64,000 nt of DNA from Rhizoclosmatium globosum (taxonomy: Eukaryota > Chytridiomycota > Chytridiomycetes > Chytridiales > Chytriomycetaceae): NCBI GenBank assembly GCA_002104985.1, contig MCGO01000051.1:186001-250000 (forward strand), in the 5' to 3' direction. Both the position numbers and the translations under genes were made by a program. The notes beneath the pieces are model-generated. The model had not been told where the DNA came from. It ran no database searches and was given only the letters and a program-made list of their open reading frames with translations. Below are positions 39,678-50,704 of the stretch, one piece after another. Each line of letters opens with the position of its first letter. The stretch's first letter is position 1.

Positions 39678-39975
39678 AGGTGGTTGTGGTAGGGCTCGGC
39701 GAGGAAAGAATGGTGTGGGATGACCCCACTCCCAAACAGTTCACAAATCCGCTTTCTTCACGTGTCTGCACTGAGTGTTGCCCACCACCTCAGCGCGGCA
39801 CGTGAACCCTGGAGGCGGAGCTGAGGGATCCTACGCGATTGATCCACACAGTATCCTGGAGGCGGGGACCACAGTCTGATGTTGATGCGAGATGGTCTTG
39901 GGTACGTGCACTTGAAGGAATCCGATGGTCCAAGGCTGAGCTGAGTAGGTATGGAGAGAACCAGAAGTCCGAAGC
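39678..39975 (+). repeat. Extra module B with tail
   Basis: A second copy of module B (39683-39872) with its tail follows locus III directly. The tail, to ggtatggag, repeats that at 39540-39570, so this is a local duplication of module plus tail. Confidence 0.75.
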
Positions 39976-40059
39976 CGAGCTTGAGTCATGGTAGAGCCAG
40001 CCTGGAGAACTTGCGAAGAGCCGAGGGTCGGTACCAGTCCAGACCAGGGAAGAAGAGGA

Positions 40060-40435
40060 GAGAGGAGCCAGTTTCATGGAAGTCGAGAAGGGGTGGTACG
40101 TCCACTATTTAAAGGAAAAAACCTGACAATTCCTGTTTTTTGCCCAAACAGCAAGAAATCTTTCCCAGCCATCTCCACGCGCATTCTGATTGGCTGCCTT
40201 TTTTGCGCTTTTTTGCTCATGTAAACAAACGCGCATTCTGAGGGAAAAAAGGAAGCGCCCGGCGCTTTGAGACAAAGCTTTTCCCCCAAAAACACGTTTC
40301 GATCCCAATCAGCAGCTTCTCTCCTCGCCACCATCCGCCTCATCCACTCCAGCCGTCAACAGCGTCAAAGATCTGGATCGCTTTAAGTAAACGCGTCAAA
40401 TACCTTCCGGCATCTGCATCAGACTGTGGTCCCGT
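40060..40435 (-). repeat. Inverted, truncated tail of the modular repeat
   Basis: This is the reverse of the locus II tail: it contains ctgacaattcctgtttttt, cgcattctgattggc and ends cagactgtggtcccg. It breaks off exactly at the module border (ggaccac), so it is a partial element in opposite orientation to its neighbours. Confidence 0.7.
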
Positions 40436-41163
40436 GAGTCCTTAATTTTTATTAACGTCGAACCAAACACAGTCATCCAAGTGCCGATCAGTCTCTCTAA
40501 TACTATCCATCAAAGGCGACCAATCACATCTTCTCCCCGGTAACTGTAAGAACCAGATGTACTCTTTGTCTTCGCCCACCTATTCATTCACTCACTGTTT
40601 TACGAGCACCCTCACCAATGTTTTCCTTCTATCACCACGATTCTATACTAGCACCGATAACACCGTGCTTTGAGACTTGGTCGTAGTGAGCAGAAGGGCC
40701 TTTTGGAGGTACCGCTTCTACAACACCATGATGGCACGGCGGAGTGTTCAGGAGAAGAGACATTGGGAAAAGCGGAGTCTCTTTCTTGGATCTCCAGGTT
40801 CCATTGAAAGGAATCTTGTTTTTCGCGCTGGCTGTGAATCCTGCTTGTTTTTCAATCTACACGACACTTTTACCCGCTATCCTTCTTTCTCTCAAGTTCC
40901 TCGTACTTTCGGTATTTGATGAGGTTCCAGCTGTTACTGCCCGTTAAGTCGGGATGGAATGGCTGTTCTCATGTTCCTCCATGATTGCAGTGCTCCATAG
41001 AGCTTCATTAAATACCCGGTCTTGTGTGCTGCTTCCGTTTCTTTCTATTTATACGTTGTTTTGATTTTATGATGCTTTCTACATAAACTCCATACTTCTA
41101 TCCTCTTCTATCCAACTATTTTCATCTAAATCAGCACTCAAACCCACCTTCCATTGTTCCAAC
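40436..41163. other. Gene-poor DNA with fragments
   Basis: Frames at 40677-40919 and 40744-40947 overlap. The second encodes a hydrophobic stretch (GILFFALAVNPACFSIY...) but lacks a recognisable domain or start context. It is probably a remnant. Confidence 0.35.
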
Positions 41164-41540
41164 ATGACTGCGATCCTCAGCTCCGACCAAATCGTTCTCG
41201 TGACTTGCAAAGTATGCTCCAAACCCGTCCTCCACTCAAGTCTCCTCGCGCATCTCGGTATGTGATCCTCTTCAATTGTTGCCTTAAATAGAACCAAGTT
41301 GACCAACAAGGGCCCTTACAGACAACTTTCGACGAATAAACCTGACCCGCGCAAAAAGAAGACTACTGAAACCTGCTTCGAATGCACCAATACCCCATCA
41401 ACCAACCCTTACGCCCATCCCGCCAATTTAGACAGACGCGATATTCTCTTCACTCCTCTACAAAGCAGCAATCTTCTTGACAATTCTCTCTGCAAGGTCT
41501 CCTTTGTATGCACAGCCAGATTCAACAGGGACAACGTCCG
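41164..41540 (+). pseudogene. Fragment with a CxxC...H zinc-finger start, Sgf73/ataxin-7-like
   Basis: An ATG at 41164 opens VTCKVCSKPVLHSSLLAHL, then a GT-AG intron (about 41256-41320) leads to a basic stretch. This soon stops in one frame or loses sense in the other. The CxxC spacing and the Leu-rich helix ending in His resemble the first zinc-binding module of Sgf73/ataxin-7 proteins of the SAGA complex. The expected next Cys is Phe here. It is short, carries no conserved downstream domain and lies among remnants, so I call it a decayed partial copy. The family match is weak. Confidence 0.3.
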
Positions 41541-41727
41541 CAAGAGTTCGTGAAACGATATTTTAGTACGACAGAAACAAGACTTTGATTGAATCATTTT
41601 TGAGGGCCTCGCGTTCAGATATGTTTGTTCCAGAGGCTTTGAGGACGGCAGGTGGGGATTCGAGGACACCTGGTTTGGACGTTCTTGGATTCTTCGTTGC
41701 ACCCTGCAAGACAACTTGGCGACGAAA

Positions 41728-41970
41728 TTGTAGACTTTTCGAATGTATTCAATGTTATTGAAGTCCACTCATTTAAGCCATTTGAGCTTGTCGCCGAAAG
41801 TGTTAAGAATAGCCTGACAAGAGAATGATGAGTGGATGGGATTCAATGGCATGTTCGATTGCAAGTAATGAGGAAAGTCATTAATTCTGTGTCAAGTTGG
41901 CGGAGGAGTTTGGGAAATTGGGTTGAGATTGTTTTAGTTTGGTACACAGTAATTGGTTGATGTACTTTGT
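41728..41970 (+). pseudogene. Decayed copy of the last unit of the four-unit repeat gene
   Basis: The DNA from gtagacttttcgaatgt to the stop region matches 35021-35247: VDFSNVFNVIEVHSFKPFE corresponds to VDLSNALNVIEVHSYEPFE. A premature stop (after SLTRE), several indels and loss of frame follow, while ctgtgtcaagttggcgga remains recognisable. Similarity continues into the 3' flank of the source gene, so this was a DNA-level duplication, not a retrocopy. No intact product is possible. Confidence 0.8.
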
Positions 41971-42233
41971 TTCATTCATACGGGTTTGAGCACCATTTAC
42001 ATCGTCGCTTGTTAGTTAGAGCCAAGTTTGAACGAAAGAATCCTTGTGTGTAATGTGTTTCAGGTTGAGCGTCCACGTGTTTTTTCCTTTTTCATCGTCA
42101 TTGCAAATATCATTTCCAGAAATTGGGCTCCATCCAAATTAGGCAACCCTCAGAACCTGTCGCCCTGCCACACCCACCCTCCCCTGAGCCTTCCAATCTA
42201 CGCAACTTGCAAACAATCTCAAAAGCCAAAAGA

Positions 42234-44079
42234 TGAGTGAAGACGGAGAAGAGTTTGACTTTGACGGCGACGAAAAAGAAGTCGAAAGTGATTTCGATTC
42301 GAACGGAAAGAAATCATCGAAACGTTCGCAACAAAAGAAACGAAAGGTTTCTGCGTTGGAAACCTCGAACGTGGACCAGAACGAGCTTCCCTTTTTCGGT
42401 CGTGGCGCTGCAAATCAACATAAATTCGTGGAGGAAACGGATGGCGGACCTCCCGTTCCACTTCGTTCAGACGGCTCTAGGAAGAGGGTGCATCCTACGA
42501 GGGAACAGCTGGAACGCCTGGAGGCATTCTTTAAGACGAATCCTAAGCCCTCTGCAGCTGAACGGGTCGAGATTTGTAATGCTGTCAATATCAACAACAG
42601 AAGTGTTCAGGTTTGTTGATTGTTATTACTTGATTTCTAATGATGATGTGGAGAGTTTGGCTAATTTGAACTGTACCATCACAGATTTGGTTTCAAAACA
42701 GACGAGCAAAGGCGAGAAAGGAAGCACCTATTGAAGCCTCAGAAACGGCCGTGAGAGAACCGGCCGTAAAGAAACCGAAACCGTTTTCTCAACCGACGAG
42801 AGTTAACTCTGACGTTCAAGCTTTATTGGAGTTTGCCACTTCGTCTGTGGCTGGACCTAATACCGCAAATCCAAATAATGTTTCTCCAAGCGTTCCTTCT
42901 TCAAAGATTCATGCTACTCCTGTTTCTCATCATACTTCTGTTGCTCCAATGTCACATTCACAGGAACCGCCTCATCATCCCCTTCAGCAACACCAAGATA
43001 TCTTTTATCCCACTGACCCGCACTCTTTCCCTCCTGCTCCCACTGCCCTTCCTCAAATCTCCCATTCGTCTTACGCACCTCCAGAGCCAGCACCCTTGAT
43101 GGACCCATCATTCCCAGGCCCTTACGACCCTCACTACTCGCATCCACCACCACCTCCTCCACACCAACAACACGCACCACCATCACCATACTTCAACACT
43201 CCACCAACCCGTATCCACGCAACAGACCTGACAATCGGCTCCTGGCGCCGAATCTCAAACCCACCAACAACACCACTCCTCTGCGACATCTCCCCCGTCC
43301 AAGGTCTAATGCGCTGGTCCTTCACAGAAGGCGGATACGGCTTCAGATTCCAAGTCCTCCTCATGACGATCGTCGACGTTAGTATTCAGCATGGAGCTGG
43401 CGAGACTGTTGTCGTGCTTGATTTGTGTAGTCCGCCGCAGTTTTTGAGGGAGCTTGTTGATGGCGATGGACGATGTACAGGGCTTTTTGCGGGATGTGGG
43501 GACTTCACGGAGGGTGGAGAGGCGGGGAGGTGGTTGAGATGGAGGATTGGGTTTATGGGAAGCGGTGGGGAGGGTGAGAGGTTGTTTGGAGTGCTTGAAC
43601 GGTATTTTGAGGGGTTGAGGAGTGTTGGTGGGAATAGTGGTGTTCCTCCTGGGAGTGCTGGGGAGTTGCATGGGGCTGGGGATGTTGTCGGGCAGGGGCA
43701 GCATCAGGAATATCCGTATCCGCCGTTTGAGGGACAAGGCTATGAAGCTCAGCATCAACAGCGGGAGCCCGTTTATCAGGAACAGAATGGATACCACCCT
43801 CAAGCAGATCACCACCAACTGCAGCAGCCACAACATTATCAAAGCCATGAAGAAGCATATAATGGATCTCAGCATTTCCAGCATCATGCGCCTGTCACCG
43901 CACCAAACCAATTTTCCGAGATTCCGCCAAATAATCAATTCGAACAAACACAATTTAATGAACCTGCGACCGTCCAGTTTGGAGGCACAGAGCAGTTGTT
44001 TGAGCCTTCATACGAACAGAGCCAGCAACAACAGAATCCACCGCAAGAGAATCCGGAATATAAAGCAGATCAGCTTTAA
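42234..44079 (+). CDS. Homeodomain transcription factor
   Basis: Exon 1 (42234-42611) has an acidic start, a basic Lys/Arg patch and the first two homeodomain helices: RKRVHPTREQLERLEAFF ... ERVEICNAVNINNRSVQ. A 73-nt intron falls just before helix 3, IWFQNRRAKARK, the DNA-recognition helix with the WFxNRR core. This is a typical (non-TALE) homeodomain with no three-residue loop insert. The middle region is His/Pro/Ser-rich. At about 43210-43470 a compact hydrophobic segment follows (IGSWRR, MRWSFTEGGYGFRFQVL, VVVLDLCSPPQFL), similar to an extra domain seen after homeodomains of some fungal regulators. The C-terminus is Gln/His-rich. It presumably binds promoters in the nucleus; targets are unknown. 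Confidence 0.85.
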
Positions 44080-44248
44080 ATATTTAATGCTTATTTTGCT
44101 ATAGTAATTTTGGGAATATAATAATCGTTGTTTATTTATTTCTACATAATCAGAAGCTACATAATCAGTTAGGTTCAAAACGATGATTTTACTTAATCCT
44201 TTCTCTTCTCCTTTCTCATCAAATTAACAATTCATTCCACATCTATCG

Positions 44249-46770
44249 ATGCTCATTCCAGAGATCATCCGCCAAATCATCCTCTACCTCCCCATCGATG
44301 GAAACCTACAAAACATACCCCTAGCATTCGGTAAAAGCAACAAGTTTGCTCCATGGATCCTCCGCGACGCATCCTTTGCCACACTCCACATTCAGCAGTG
44401 GTCACTCCGCCATAACTATACTCTATCAGATGCGTCCAGCCTCCTACAAAGTAACATATGGAATCGACTCCCTTTTCATACAAGGCTGCGTTGTTTCGAA
44501 TAGCATTTGTCGCTGAGAGTTTCGAGCTTGTTGGAGTGCCCGGACTTGAGTTTAGTGAATTTGTTGAAGGGTCTCTGCTTGGACTGGTGAAGTGGTCTGA
44601 TGAAGGGGTGGTCAAGTTGGTTGCGGTGTTGGCTGCGGACTTAGGGTTTGATGTCCATATACAAGGGAAAGTGATGAACTGGTGCTGCTATTTTGGGTAT
44701 ATGGAGGCTGTGAAGTATTTATTGGTGACGGCGAAGGTTGTTCCGAGTGACAGTGGAGTAGATTTGAGGTATGCGATTGATCAAGGGAGGGGTGACGTTG
44801 CGGGTTTGTTGGTTTCTGATGGAAGATCGTTTTATGATACGGTTTTGGCGGATGCGGCGGGGAAGGGGCTTATTGATCTTGTGGATGTTCTGCTTGATGA
44901 TTCTCGTGTTCGTGCAGCAGAGACGTCGAACTTGGCGATTCGAAACGCGGCTGGAGCAGGACACCTTGATATCGTTCAGAAGCTTCTTGGTGATTCTCGG
45001 TATTGTGTGTCCAAGGATCATTCTCTTGGTTTGGCGGAAGCTACGCGAAACTGTCGGTGGCATGTTGTGGACTATTTATTCCCACTTGCTGTCGTGAATA
45101 ACCAGGAAGATATGGATGCTGTGTTTTTGCTCGCTAGTGAAGGTGGACGTGTCAAACTGGTGCAAGCTTTGTGGACAGGGAAATATGTGACACCTGAATT
45201 GGATGGCGAAACAGCCTTTATTGCGGCTTACGAGAACGGGCACGTTGATGTCGTTGATGTTTTGCTTCGATTGAAAGTTATTGATCCTGTTGAAGCTGCG
45301 TTTCGTGTCATTGATGATGCGTTGAATAATGCGGATTATGCAATGGTGAGAAAGTTGCTTCAATATCCTGAGGTACAGGCAATCGCTAGTCCTCGTATCA
45401 TGAACTGGGCTATTTACGATTCTATCGTATTCGAAAATACGAACATGTTGCAACACATTCTAGAAATTCGCGATGATGTGGATCCAAACGTCAGAGATTG
45501 TTTTCAAACAGCTTGTAAACGAGGCTACGCGCCATCTCTAAAAATTCTATTTGATGATTCAAGACTCGATATTCTCACTGATCCATTGCTGCTACAAGGA
45601 GTCAAAGACAATATATTCCAGATCCTTGTTCAACATCCTCGGTCAAATGTCCCCACAAGTGTAATTCATAAGTCTCTCAAATATTTCTGTTCACGTCGGT
45701 TATATGACCGTGCTAGGCTTCACTTCCTTCATCATAATCTGCGGGTGGCTAAAGACGTACTTTCACGGGTTTTCGGAACAGATTCAAATCTTGGAGAATA
45801 TCTCCGAGATCAATTAATATTCGCTTCCAAATGCAAGGACTTTCTAACTGTGAAATCGATTCTCTCTCATCCCCGATGGGATCCTCAACACGATGAAGCG
45901 GTGGATGAAGTCTTGATTGGTATATCGCAGTTTGGAACGAATAAGGAGTACGATAATGATGTTATTCGGTTCGTATTGAGGCATCGACGGTATACGGAGT
46001 GCAAACTTGTTGAGGAAGGGACGCGGCAATGGTACCTGTTGCATATCTCACATGCTCTGCTGTTCCCTACAATTGCGCCGGATATTTTTGAAGGGAATAT
46101 CGGAATCTTGCGTTGGGCTGTTGAAAATCGACTAGAAGGCCTGGTTCTACTCTTGATTGAAGGTCGTGAAAGCGGGGACATATCTGGAGATGATCATTAT
46201 ATTCTCAGGACGGTCGCGAGGTTCTGTGGAGTCGGCTATTCTTGGTCATCCATGTTTGTTGAGTTGTTGAATGTGAATGTGCGGTGGTTCGAGGAGAATT
46301 GTGTTGTGCCAAGGAGTCAGGAGGAGGTTAATTGGCTGTTATTTCGGGAACTCAAGTCAATGGAAAAAGACAGAAAAGTGGATGTGGCAAGAAAACTATT
46401 TTTGTGGGCTGTGACGACAGGGTTGGGGTTAGTTGTTGTTTTGCTTACTCATTTCTGGGATATTAGACTGCCTTATGAACACGGCTTGGAGCTTGCAGCT
46501 GAATTAAATAATTGCGAGTTGGTCAAGTTTTTCTTGAAAATTGGGAAACTGGATCCAATTAGTCGAGAGTATTGGGGATTGCGAAAGGCTGTTGAGAATG
46601 GCTGTGTTGCGTGTGTCGGATGCTTTTTGGAGCGGAAAGAAGTGAAATTGTTGGAAGTTGGCAGTAACATGATATCGGTCGCCACTGAGCGTGGGTATGC
46701 TGAAGTTGTAGTTCTGCTGCAAGCGAAACTTGACCTACAGAAGGGACTGTCCATCCATACATCCAAGTAA
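44249..46770 (+). CDS. Ankyrin-repeat-like protein with F-box-like start; one-base frame break
   Basis: The protein starts MLIPEIIRQIILYLPI, the Leu/Pro/Ile pattern of an F-box-like N-terminus. At 44475 the frame breaks: NRLPF ends one frame and SYKAALFRIAF begins the next. A T5 instead of T4 run would join them, and no intron fits. Then about 740 residues of degenerate ankyrin-like units follow, with AAGAGHLDIVQKLL, AYENGHVDVVDVLL, AVENGCVACVGCFL and ATERGYAEVVVLL. Such F-box plus ankyrin proteins are often expanded families in chytrids and may be SCF-type substrate receptors. Apart from the break the reading frame is open for 2.3 kb, arguing for a functional gene or a very recent lesion. 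No other domain is seen. Confidence 0.65.
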
Positions 46771-46847
46771 CACCTCAATTATTTAATTAAAGAAATCTTT
46801 TTGTTATTCCTTTTTCTTCTTTGTAGAATATTTCTCTTTTCCAAACC

Positions 46848-47407
46848 ATGTTCAGACTTGCCCGCATTGGAACCGCCGCTCGCTTGCCAACCTTCTCTCG
46901 CAATGCCTTTGCAGGCATCCGATTCCTTTCCGATGACATGAAGGCCCGCATTGACAAGGTACGGTCTTCCCCTTTTGCACTTTTGACAAGCTGGATTTCC
47001 GACTGATTTCCAAATGAACGATGTTGCAGGCAGTCAACGGACACGATGTGCTGGTGTTTATGAAGGGAACCAAGGAGGCGCCTCAGTGTGGCTTCAGCAG
47101 AGCAGTTGTGCAAGTGTTGAACTCGCAAGGTTGGTTAAGATTCAATACAACCTTGTAAGCTTATCACTTAACAGGCGTCAAGTACTCCACCGTCAATGTT
47201 CTCGCTGATGAAGAAGTGCGCAATGGCATCAAAGAGTACAGCAGCTGGCCAACGATCCCTCAAGTGTATGTGAAGGGGGACTTTGTGGGTGGATGCGATA
47301 TCATTGTGGACATGTTCAAGAGCGGAGACCTTACACGGATGCTTGTTGAGAAGGAGCTGCTTCCAAAGGAGGCGTTGGATGAGATTAATGCGAAAGAGAA
47401 CAAGTAA
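46848..47407 (+). CDS. GRX5: Mitochondrial monothiol glutaredoxin Grx5
   Basis: This is a CGFS-type monothiol glutaredoxin needed to transfer Fe-S clusters in mitochondria. Exon 1 (46848-46959) encodes a basic, hydroxylated presequence ([16 protein letters not shown]...). Introns at about 46960-47029 and 47129-47175 follow. Motifs: [15 protein letters not shown] with the active [15 protein letters not shown] with the TIP cis-Pro, and GGCDI for glutathione binding. The length of about 150 residues is standard. It starts 78 bp after the preceding stop and ends 45 bp before the next start codon, so transcription units are tightly packed. Confidence 0.93.
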
Positions 47408-47451
47408 ATTACTAAATTGTTGTTACTATTATTATCATTATTCGAAACACA

Positions 47452-48831
47452 ATGTCGCTTCACTTTGACGATGCCGTTGCCACTTCAACTGGAGTATTTA
47501 TTGTGATTGCGATGAACTGTCTCAGCTCGTTTGGCGTTAATGTCCAGGCTGCGGCGCTGCGGGAACGACGACCGGTTCTTGCGCAAGACGAAGACCCGCT
47601 TCTTTCGTTGGAAGATTCTCAGGCGCAGACTCAGGCGCAGTCGCAGCCTCCGAAAGTTTTTCCGTTTCTTCCTTTGGCGGTGCGGCCGTGGCTTTGGCTT
47701 ATTGGTTGGTTTGAAGGTGTTTGAGATGGTTACTGAGACTGAGAGTAATAGGCTTCATTGCGTACCTCGTACCTCAAGTATTTGGATCTATCTTGGCTTT
47801 AAACTTTATATCCCCTATCTTGCTGGCTCCACTGGGCTCCTCTGGCCTCGTCTTTAACGTGTACTTCTCAAGTTTATTGGTTGGGACGAAAGTAGGTCCC
47901 TGGGACTACGTTGCAACTGGCCTCATTGTCGTTGGTGGTTCTATAGTGAGCCTCTTTGGGAATGTCGATGTTGAGCTCAAAGGTACGTGTTTTGCCCAGT
48001 CCTAATATTCTTTGTTCAACTCGATTCCTCTACATCTGGAATCAGTCAACTAATTCTTAAATACAGACTTTGATACTCTATTAAAGTTATTCAAATCCTC
48101 GTTGTTTCGATCGTACTTCTCATCAATCATTGCTTTACTCCTGATATGTCTCTTCACTGCGATCGCGTTGGAAATACGGAAATCCAGACTGTTGATTGCC
48201 GCGCATGAATTGGAGTTTGAGGATGTCGGTGGCCCAGAAGCTGAGGCGAGAATAGAGGTTCTACAAGTTGGTGCCACAGCATATGACCATCACATTGGGT
48301 TCCTCTATTCCTCTTGCGGTGGTATCGCAGGTGAGGTATTTCATTCAATTGGTTCTGCCAACTGACCCCGCGCCTTCAAGCCACATTAACGTTGACGATC
48401 ATGAAGTGCGGATTAAACTTGATATCCTCTGCATCCGGGATTATGGACAAAACCAGCTTTCAATCGTGGTCTGAAATACTCATATCGGTGTTCCTGCTCA
48501 TCACAATAGCGACATCCATTGTATTGCAGTTAGTGACGCTCAACAAAGGTACGCGACCTCTTCCCATCAACACATTACCATACCGTCCGTCCAACTAACT
48601 ATTCAAAACCCAGCCATCGTATTCATATCCCCGCTCATCGCCGTCCCCGTATTCTACACCTTCTTCACAAGTTTATCTGTTAGTAACACGCTTGTGATGG
48701 TCTTTGCTGTTCCCGAGATCGAGCTGCCAGACGGCATCGCGTTTATGGTGCAGATGGCGATTGTGGGTGTGACTATTATTGTAGGTGGGGTGTGGGTGTT
48801 GAGTTATTCGTCAATGGCGGGGCGGAAATGA
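47452..48831 (+). CDS. NIPA-like (DUF803) multi-pass transporter, probably Mg2+
   Basis: This encodes a drug/metabolite-transporter-fold membrane protein of the NIPA type. Exons are joined across a very short intron (about 47716-47750, 35 nt) and later ones at about 47982-48066, 48330-48379 and 48549-48614. Hydrophobic helices include STGVFIVIAMNCLSSFGVNVQ, FGSILALNFISPILLAPLGSSGLVFNV and YVATGLIVVGGSIVSLFGN, typical of NIPA proteins. A polar Gln/Glu-rich loop after the first helix replaces the short loop of animal members. Later helices are HHIGFLYSSCGGIAA, AIVFISPLIAVPVFYTFF and VQMAIVGVTIIVGGVWVLSY. Substrate is inferred from the family only. Confidence 0.8.
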
Positions 48832-49041
48832 TGTGGGAGCTGTAGATCATACCAAGGGAGATATATAAAATTGATTGATATAGTTCTGGTGTTTGTATTC
48901 TGTGAGCTTGTCGACGTATCTAGTGATTCTGCAGTTCTGAGTTTTTAATTATGTGCTTCTCTTTTGGCGCTCGAGCGTTGTATAGTGTAGTGTAAAACGG
49001 CATAGGTTTTAAGGATGTTTAATCCTTCTCGATATATCGAA
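48832..49041. other. Spacer with a partial tRNA-Gln 5' fragment
   Basis: The segment gttgtatagtgtagtg (48971-48986) duplicates the first part of the tRNA-Gln at 49042, about 70 bp upstream, but lacks the anticodon and T arms. Confidence 0.55.
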
Positions 49042-49114
49042 GGTTGTATAGTGTAGTGGTTTAGCACCCAGGTTTCTGATACCTGTAACCCCGGTTCGAG
49101 TCCGGGTACGACCT
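49042..49114 (+). tRNA. tRNA-Gln (CTG)
   Basis: Full cloverleaf: acceptor GGTTGTA/TACGACC, anticodon arm CAGGT-TTCTGAT-ACCTG with anticodon CTG, and T arm CCCGG-TTCGAGT-CCGGG with a perfect B box. No intron. Confidence 0.95.
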
Positions 49115-49934
49115 CGTTTTGAACACGATGAATAGATTGATTGCGGGGAAGGAGGGTGGGTGTGTGTGGGAAAACAACAACCAATGGCAGCGAACCCATT
49201 GGTTCGCGGTGTTTTGGACTGGCCAGACTGCCTCAATACTATTAACGCCCTCGTAATTCTCAGAGAGGATCTTCCTTATGGTCAGGGCAACAAAGCACAA
49301 CTCCCCGCCATTCTTCGGTGCTGTCATTCAAACCGCGAAAGCCGACGTAGCTGTTTATTCCTGTTTACTCATATATTATACTCCAATAAATATATTTTTG
49401 CGTCAAGAATTGTGGTTGTTGTGTTGTTGTGCAGGATTCTTTGTGTTTCGAACGTACAGCACATACACAACACAAAGAAGATTTGAACAAACTTAGACAC
49501 ATCTTTTATGTCTCCTTCATAGCTGTTAGCAATAGAAAGTAGAGATGCCTGTTCAGTTATTTACACCAAAAGTAGTCGACGCGTTTTACAGTGATGGCAG
49601 CCTCGCCTCGAGGCGACCTAAACAAACAATAAGAAATAAAGTAACTAGATGTATTCCTCTTTATTATTTGGTGCAACGAGCACTGCGCAACTACGCACCA
49701 GTTTTTCGTCCCTGACAATTCCAGTTTTCCTTTAAAAGACGCGCTTTTGCTCTCCTCCCCTCCCCAAAAATATCTCTCTCACAAACTCCACCGGCTTCTC
49801 AAGTATGGCTTCCTGACCCCCACTCGCCCTCCACTCTTTGTCCAGTTCTACTCGGGTCCCAGTCTTCATCCAGATCTACCCCAGTCTTGGTCTTTGGCCC
49901 ATTGGATCCTCCACCTGTCAAGTCTGTCTTCTGG
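49115..49934. other. Gene-poor region before the minisatellite
   Basis: No gene recognised. Near 49712 cctgacaattccagttttc resembles the block in the tails of the modular repeats. There is a short inverted repeat (ccaatgg...ccattgg) near 49180-49201. Confidence 0.4.
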
Positions 49935-50694
49935 ATACTGGGTCATATCTGTGCGAGTTTCCCCCTGCCCTCATCTGAAGCGGAAGGGGGGCTGCAGGAC
50001 CCAAGCTGGAATACTGGGTCATATCTGTGCGAGCTTCCCCCTGCCCTCATCTGAAGCGGAAGGGGGGCTGCAGGACCCAAGCTGGAATACTGGGTCATAT
50101 CTGTGCGAGCTTCCCCCTGCCCTCATCTGAAGCGGAAGGGGGGCTGCAGGACCCAAGCTGGAATACTGGGTCATATCTGTGCGAGTCTCCCCCTGCCCTC
50201 ATCTGAAGCGGAAGGGGGGCTGCAGGACCCAAGCTGGAATACTGGGTCATGTCTGTGCGAGTTTCCCCCTGCCCTCATCTGAAGCGGAAGGGGGGCTGCA
50301 GGATCCAAGCTGGAATACTGGGTCATGTCTGTGCGAGTTTCCCCCTGCCCTCATCTGAAGCGGAAGGGGGGCTGCAGGACCCAAGCTGGAATACTGGGTC
50401 ATATCTGTGCGAGTTTCCCCCTGCCCTCATCTGAAGCGGAAGGGGGGCTGCAGGACCCAAGCTGGAATACTGGGTCATATCTGTGCGAGTTTCCCCCTGC
50501 CCTCATCTGAAGCGGAAGGGGGGCTGCAGGACCCAAGCTGGAATACTGGGTCATATCTGTGCGAGTTTCCCCCTGCCCTCATCTGAAGCGGAAGGGGGGC
50601 TGCAGGACCCAAGCTGGAATACTGGGTCATATCTGTGCGAGTTTCCCCCTGCCCTCATCTGAAGCGGAAGGGGGGCTGCAGGACCCAAGCTGGA
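49935..50694 (+). repeat. Minisatellite: ten units of 76 bp
   Basis: Ten consecutive units each start atactgggtcat and end cccaagctgga. They differ by a few substitutions (tatct/tgtct, tttc/cttc/tctc, gacc/gatc). Spacing is exactly 76 bp throughout (49935, 50011, 50087 ... 50619). An eleventh unit starts at 50695 and is cut after ten bases. Open frames across it are artefacts of the repetition. There are no variable spacers, so it is not a CRISPR array. Confidence 0.97.
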
Positions 50695-50704
50695 ATACTG
50701 GGAA

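Noticed and set aside
43306..43953. Minus-strand frame of 215 codons opposite the homeodomain gene
   Set aside because: Shadow of the Pro/Gln-rich coding strand.
49935..50694. CRISPR-like array
   Set aside because: There are no variable spacers; the whole 76-bp unit is repeated, in a eukaryotic context.
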